Positions 9,725 through 12,669 of a DNA stretch of 12,669 nucleotides are shown piece by piece; position 1 is the stretch's first letter, and each line of letters begins with the position of its first letter. The notes beneath the pieces were generated by a model that had not been told where the DNA came from, did not search any database, and saw only the letters and a program-made list of their open reading frames with translations. The stretch lies in NCBI GenBank assembly GCA_002692165.1, contig NZJL01000061.1:1316-13984 (forward strand), read 5' to 3'. The stretch comes from Porticoccaceae bacterium (lineage in GTDB: Bacteria > Pseudomonadota > Gammaproteobacteria > Pseudomonadales > Porticoccaceae). Both the position numbers and the translations under genes were made by a program.

Positions 9725-9915
9725 TTAGGAGCTTGACAGAGACTTTTTAACGTAGTCCTTTTGTATGCGCTCAATATGCACCTCAGCTGCATTCATTAAA
9801 TCCTCATACGACATTTTCTGCTTAGGTATTTGACTACAAATGACTTCTCTTGAACACGTTGCATCAACTCGATCAAAGGGTTAAAAGGTTCTAGATAAAT
9901 TTTGTTTAAAGAATT
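9725..9915 (-). pseudogene. Possible frameshifted gene remnant
   Basis: Two minus-strand open frames overlap here and together read like one short protein broken by a frameshift. The upstream frame (9915 to 9796) contains EPFNPLIELMQRVQEKSF and continues to VVKYLSRK. The second frame starts at an ATG at 9814, offset by one base in an A4 run, and continues MSYEDLMNAAEVHIERIQ to a TAA at 9725-9727. Composition (charged, helix-like, few rare residues) looks protein-like in both halves. I do not recognise the family. The 29-codon second frame could instead be a tiny independent gene, although no good ribosome binding site precedes it. Confidence 0.25.
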
Positions 9916-9938
9916 TTAAATATTCATGGCTGAGAGGA

Positions 9939-9944
9939 TATACT
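9939..9944 (+). promoter_or_regulatory. Weak candidate -10 box upstream of ssb
   Basis: TATACT lies about 100 bases before the ssb ATG. The best-placed -35 (TTAAAT, 17-base spacer) matches the consensus at only three positions. No SOS box is seen near it. Confidence 0.25.
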
Positions 9945-10046
9945 ATGGGTGTTTAAAGTATGGTTTTTTCAAGCGAGTGTGAAAAGAGACAATTTATCTT
10001 TCACATGTCGAACCAGTTACTAGTTGCGTAAACAAAGGGGATTAGC

Positions 10047-10535
10047 ATGGCAAGAGGTGTTAACAAAGTAATTTTGGTGGGTAACTGCGGACAGGATCCG
10101 GATACAAGATATATGCCCTCGGGGGGGGCTGTGACAAACGTCAGTTTGGCCACCTCGGAATCTTGGAAAGATAAATCAGGAGAGCAACAAGAGAGGACTG
10201 AGTGGCATCGCATTGTTTTCTTCAATCGATTGGCTGAGATAGCGGGAGAATACTTGAAACGAGGATCTAAAGTCTACGTGGAGGGCGCGCTGCGAACTCG
10301 AAAGTGGCAGGACAAAGAGAGCGGTCAAGACCGTTATACTACAGAAATTGTTGCGAATGAGATGCAGATGTTGGATAGCCGCGGTGGTCCCGATAGAATG
10401 ACGGGCGATCAGGATAATATGGCTTGGAACAGTCAACCTTCTGACGTGCCCTCTCGGAAAACTGGTAGTAAAAGTGACGTGCAACCGGTTGGCGAAGAGG
10501 GGTTGCAAACATTCGATGATGATATACCTTTCTAG
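10047..10535 (+). CDS. ssb: Single-stranded DNA-binding protein
   Basis: SSB coats single-stranded DNA during replication, repair and recombination and recruits partner proteins through its acidic tail. The 162-residue product has the OB-fold domain at residues 1-110: [20 protein letters not shown], then [20 protein letters not shown] and [13 protein letters not shown]. The DNA-stacking aromatics seen in E. coli SSB are conserved as W40, W53 and W87, with F58/F59 in the FFN segment. A polar linker (about 112-150) with few aromatics leads to the C-terminal interaction tip FDDDIPF, the form that binds many replication and repair proteins. The ATG at 10047 follows AAGGGG with suitable spacing. 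It lies head-to-head with uvrA, as in E. coli, but the spacer is much longer. Confidence 0.98.
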   Translation: MARGVNKVILVGNCGQDPDTRYMPSGGAVTNVSLATSESWKDKSGEQQERTEWHRIVFFNRLAEIAGEYLKRGSKVYVEGALRTRKWQDKESGQDRYTTEIVANEMQMLDSRGGPDRMTGDQDNMAWNSQPSDVPSRKTGSKSDVQPVGEEGLQTFDDDIPF

Positions 10536-10552
10536 AAGTTTGTATGCAACTA

Positions 10553-10572
10553 TGACCAATGTTTATTGGTCA
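10553..10572. repeat. Perfect 8-bp inverted repeat between ssb and the peroxiredoxin gene
   Basis: TGACCAAT, loop GTTT, ATTGGTCA: a perfect 8-bp stem with a 4-base loop, starting 17 bases after the ssb stop. The position suits a terminator or mRNA 3'-end hairpin for ssb, but no run of U follows and the stem is only moderately G+C rich. The 20-bp palindrome could equally be a binding site for a regulator of the downstream peroxiredoxin gene. Confidence 0.55.
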
Positions 10573-10643
10573 AATAGGTTGGGCTGCTTTTAAAAAAGCT
10601 GAGGTTGACAAATTTATTCGTTAAATAAAAGGGGTTGTAAATT

Positions 10644-11126
10644 ATGACATTTAAAGTGGGCGACAAACTTCCAGAGGGATCTTTTACTAGGATGGGCGAG
10701 AGCGGTCCAGAAGCGATTAGCACTGAGGAGCTTTTTTCGGGAAAGAAAGTAGTATTATTTGCGGTTCCCGGAGCTTTCACACCTGCCTGTAGTGATACTC
10801 ATTTGCCTGGATTCGTTGTGCATTTCGATGCCATTTCGGCGCAGGGTATTGATGCAATTGCTTGCATGGCAGTTAACGACGTGTTCGTGATGGATGCCTG
10901 GGGCAGGGCAGGTAACGCTGACAACTTAGAAATGCTTTCCGATGGCAATGGAGATTATACAGCGGCATTGGGACTTGAATTGGACGCCCGAGTGTGGGGC
11001 CTGGGTGTGCGAAGTAAGCGATTTGCCATGATAGTTAATGACGGAGTGATAGAACTACTCAATATTGATGAAGCGGCGGTCGAGAGCACCAGTGCGGAAG
11101 TGATTTTGTCAGCTCTAAAAAGCTAA
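10644..11126 (+). CDS. Peroxiredoxin, type II/Prx5 family
   Basis: This thiol peroxidase reduces hydrogen peroxide and alkyl hydroperoxides, with electrons from glutaredoxin/glutathione or thioredoxin. At 160 residues it matches the atypical Prx5 (type II) class, not AhpC or Bcp. The active-site segment is VPGAFTPACSDTHLPGF, with peroxidatic C49 and the usual T46. The only other cysteine is C74, 25 residues on, the same spacing as C51 and C76 of plant type II peroxiredoxins. The AWGRAGNADNLEMLSDGNG segment and SKRFAMIVNDG with the conserved Arg are also typical. There is no fused glutaredoxin domain and no signal peptide, so it should be cytoplasmic. The ATG follows AAAGGGG. A TTGACA at 10605-10610 lies upstream but has no properly spaced -10. 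The gene converges on fabB. Confidence 0.93.
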   Translation: MTFKVGDKLPEGSFTRMGESGPEAISTEELFSGKKVVLFAVPGAFTPACSDTHLPGFVVHFDAISAQGIDAIACMAVNDVFVMDAWGRAGNADNLEMLSDGNGDYTAALGLELDARVWGLGVRSKRFAMIVNDGVIELLNIDEAAVESTSAEVILSALKS

Positions 11127-11165
11127 AACAGAAATTAGGCTGCATTGAGGTGGCGGGCAGTGTGA

Positions 11166-11177
11166 CGTAAGCTTACG
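11166..11177. repeat. 12-bp perfect palindrome between convergent genes
   Basis: CGTAAGCTTACG lies in the 89-base gap between the peroxiredoxin stop and the fabB stop. As RNA it could form only a short hairpin without a proper loop, and no U-run follows on either strand, so I do not call it a terminator. Confidence 0.4.
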
Positions 11178-11215
11178 GCTTCTGAAGATTTTATACATCG
11201 GATGGTGTGGAAACA

Positions 11216-12430
11216 TTATTTTTGAAATTTTTCGAATATCAATGTGGAATTGGTTCCTCCGAAACCAAAACTGTTTGACATCACGCAATCGAGCGTTCGA
11301 TCTTGTCTTTGTTGTAATATTGGCAGTCCCACTGCTTCGTCGTCCATTTTCTCTATGTTGCAAGATGCAGCTATGAAATCGGTTTCCATCATTAGAAGAC
11401 TATAGATTGCCTCGTGCACACCCGCCGCACCAAGCGAGTGGCCTGATAATGATTTCGTGGAGCTTATTAGCGGACATTTGTATCCGAATACATTTTTGAT
11501 AGCGTTCAGTTCGGCGATATCCCCAACGGGAGTGCTGGTGCCATGCGTATTTATGTATTCAACAGGCATTGAAGCAGTGTCCATTGCCATTTTCATGCAG
11601 CGTTCTGCTCCCTCTCCGGAGGGCGAGACCATGTCGAAGCCATCGGAGGTCGCCCCGTAGCCGGTTATTTCAGCCAAAATCTGGGCACCCCTGCCAAGGG
11701 CATGTTCAAGTTCTTCAACTACGAGGCATCCCGCTCCGGCGCTTGGCGCGAAACCATCTCGATCAGAGTCGTAGGCTCGGGATGCCATCTGAGGTGTGGC
11801 ATTATAACTGCTGGTTAGAGCGCCCATTGCATCAAACATTCCAGCCATCGACCAATGCATATCCTCCGACCCGCCAGCAAGAACTATATCTTGTTTGCCC
11901 ATTTGAATAAGTTCCAAAGCATGACCAACGCAATGGGCGCTGGTGGCGCATGCTGACGCCATAGAATAATTGACTCCTTTTATTTTTAGTGGCGTTCCAA
12001 CACATGCAGAGACAGCGCTAGCCATTATTTGAGTTACTCTATAGGGGCCTGCTCTTTTTATTCCGCGATCTCGCATTACGTCAATGGTTTCCGTGAACAT
12101 CTTGCCGGATACACCGCCCGAACCCATTACAAGGCCGGTTCTTTCGTTTGAGACCATTTGCTCATCTAGACCAGCATCGGCGATTGCGCTGTTTGCGGCG
12201 ATATATGCGTAAGCACCTGATTCGCCCATAAAGCGCAGTATTTTCCTATCAATATGTTCCCTAACATCGATGTTTAAATTTGGTCCTACGTGACATCTTA
12301 GACCCATGTCTGCAAAGTCTTGCCTAAATTGCAGCCCAGAGGTACCGTTTCGGAGTGATTTCGTGACAGACTTTTTGTCGTTGCCAAGGCAGGACACAAT
12401 TCCCAGTCCAGTTATTACTGCTCGCCGCAT
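11216..12430 (-). CDS. fabB: Beta-ketoacyl-ACP synthase I
   Basis: FabB elongates acyl-ACP with malonyl-ACP and is required for extending the cis-unsaturated intermediate made by FabA. The 404-residue product aligns almost end to end with E. coli FabB (406 residues), from [12 protein letters not shown] to [16 protein letters not shown]. The catalytic Cys-His-His triad is present: C161 in SACATSAH, H296 in [11 protein letters not shown] and H331 in [10 protein letters not shown]326 in STKS is also conserved. FabB rather than FabF is supported by the [16 protein letters not shown] block and by its neighbour fabA. One loop differs from the usual sequence: [10 protein letters not shown] where E. 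coli has DGFVIAGGGG. The ATG at 12430 follows an AGAGAG ribosome binding site and lies 44 bases after the fabA stop, so the pair is very likely one operon. Confidence 0.98.
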   Translation of the reverse strand: MRRAVITGLGIVSCLGNDKKSVTKSLRNGTSGLQFRQDFADMGLRCHVGPNLNIDVREHIDRKILRFMGESGAYAYIAANSAIADAGLDEQMVSNERTGLVMGSGGVSGKMFTETIDVMRDRGIKRAGPYRVTQIMASAVSACVGTPLKIKGVNYSMASACATSAHCVGHALELIQMGKQDIVLAGGSEDMHWSMAGMFDAMGALTSSYNATPQMASRAYDSDRDGFAPSAGAGCLVVEELEHALGRGAQILAEITGYGATSDGFDMVSPSGEGAERCMKMAMDTASMPVEYINTHGTSTPVGDIAELNAIKNVFGYKCPLISSTKSLSGHSLGAAGVHEAIYSLLMMETDFIAASCNIEKMDDEAVGLPILQQRQDRTLDCVMSNSFGFGGTNSTLIFEKFQK

Positions 12431-12474
12431 GATGGTCTCTCTAAAACCCTGTTCTGTTTCTGGTGATTTGAGTG

Positions 12475-12669
12475 TTAAAAACCCGATGTGTTCTCAAACA
12501 AACCTACTTTTAAATCTTTTGCTGTGTATATTTCTCGGCCGTCTACCTCTACAGCACCATCAGCAATTCCCATTACTAGTTTTCTTTTGATCAGACGGCT
12601 CAATGATAAGCGATATGTTACTGTTTTGGCCGAGGGTAAGACCTGACCAAAAAATTTGACTACCCCTGC
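12475..12669 (-). CDS. fabA: 3-hydroxydecanoyl-ACP dehydratase/isomerase (C-terminal part, 5' end outside window)
   Basis: On the minus strand the frame is open from the window edge to a TAA at 12475-12477 and gives 64 residues. They match the C-terminus of E. coli Fab[21 protein letters not shown], then [34 protein letters not shown] and the final NTSGF. FabA dehydrates 3-hydroxyacyl-ACP and isomerises trans-2- to cis-3-decenoyl-ACP, the branch point of anaerobic unsaturated fatty acid synthesis. The catalytic His and Asp of the family lie in the N-terminal two thirds, outside the window. It directly precedes fabB, the enzyme that uses its product, which is the standard fabA-fabB order of pseudomonads and relatives. 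Confidence 0.97.
   Translation of the reverse strand, partial: AGVVKFFGQVLPSAKTVTYRLSLSRLIKRKLVMGIADGAVEVDGREIYTAKDLKVGLFENTSGF

Larger units (their letters stand above)
9335..10046. other. Long uvrA-ssb intergenic region without an intact gene
   Basis: About 710 bases separate the two divergent starts. In E. coli the uvrA-ssb spacer is far shorter, and in some pseudomonads a transporter gene lies between the two. No open frame here is long enough to be a confident gene. The stretch contains a possible uvrA extended -10 element (9441-9449), a weak TATACT upstream of ssb (9939-9944), and three short minus-strand open frames (9582-9707, 9725-9814, 9796-9915) that could be remnants. Bases 9450-9580 show nothing I can name. 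Confidence 0.6.

Noticed and set aside
10605..10610. TTGACA as the -35 box of a peroxiredoxin promoter
   Set aside because: The hexamer is perfect, but 16-18 bases downstream the sequence is the AAAGGGG ribosome binding site, not a -10 box, so this spacing cannot give a standard promoter.
11166..11177. CGTAAGCTTACG as a bidirectional terminator between the peroxiredoxin gene and fabB
   Set aside because: A hairpin would have a very short stem with no loop, and no T-run follows on either strand.

Overview
The window looks like a piece of a gammaproteobacterial chromosome. The protein sequences are of gammaproteobacterial type: FabA/FabB, a DUF3581-like protein, a HolD-like gene next to rimI, and the ilvI-ilvH-ilvC...pssA order also known from Pseudomonas. 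The moderate A+T content and several apparent TTG starts would suit a free-living, possibly marine, member of the group. That placement is inference; the sequence does not name a genus. No mobile element, CRISPR array, rRNA or tRNA is visible.

Layout. (1) Positions 1-2511, plus strand: branched-chain amino acid biosynthesis. It holds the 3' part of the acetolactate synthase large subunit gene, the small subunit gene (a 1-nt stop/start overlap) and ketol-acid reductoisomerase. (2) 2586-4222, plus: a CX5R protein/lipid phosphatase lying between ilvC and pssA, then phosphatidylserine synthase. (3) 4284-5534, plus: a candidate HolD (DNA polymerase III psi subunit) followed 9 nt later by the acetyltransferase gene rimI. 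(4) 5750-6460, plus: a DUF3581-like protein with a MaoC-type hydratase signature. (5) 6479-9334, minus: uvrA, convergent with the previous gene. (6) 9335-10046: about 710 bases between the divergent uvrA and ssb genes with no intact gene, but with three short minus-strand open frames that may be remnants. (7) 10047-11126, plus: ssb and a type II/Prx5 peroxiredoxin, separated by a perfect 8-bp inverted repeat. (8) 11216-12669, minus: fabB and the 3' end of fabA, which form the unsaturated fatty acid pair.

Most of the window is housekeeping: valine/isoleucine synthesis, phospholipid and unsaturated fatty acid synthesis, and DNA replication and repair. I see no clear new multi-gene system. The points most worth a second look are the hydratase-like signature in the DUF3581 protein, the diverged HolD candidate with a recognisable N-terminal motif, the phosphatase placed between ilvC and pssA, the decayed-looking uvrA-ssb spacer, and an Asp in place of the usual catalytic Glu in RimI.
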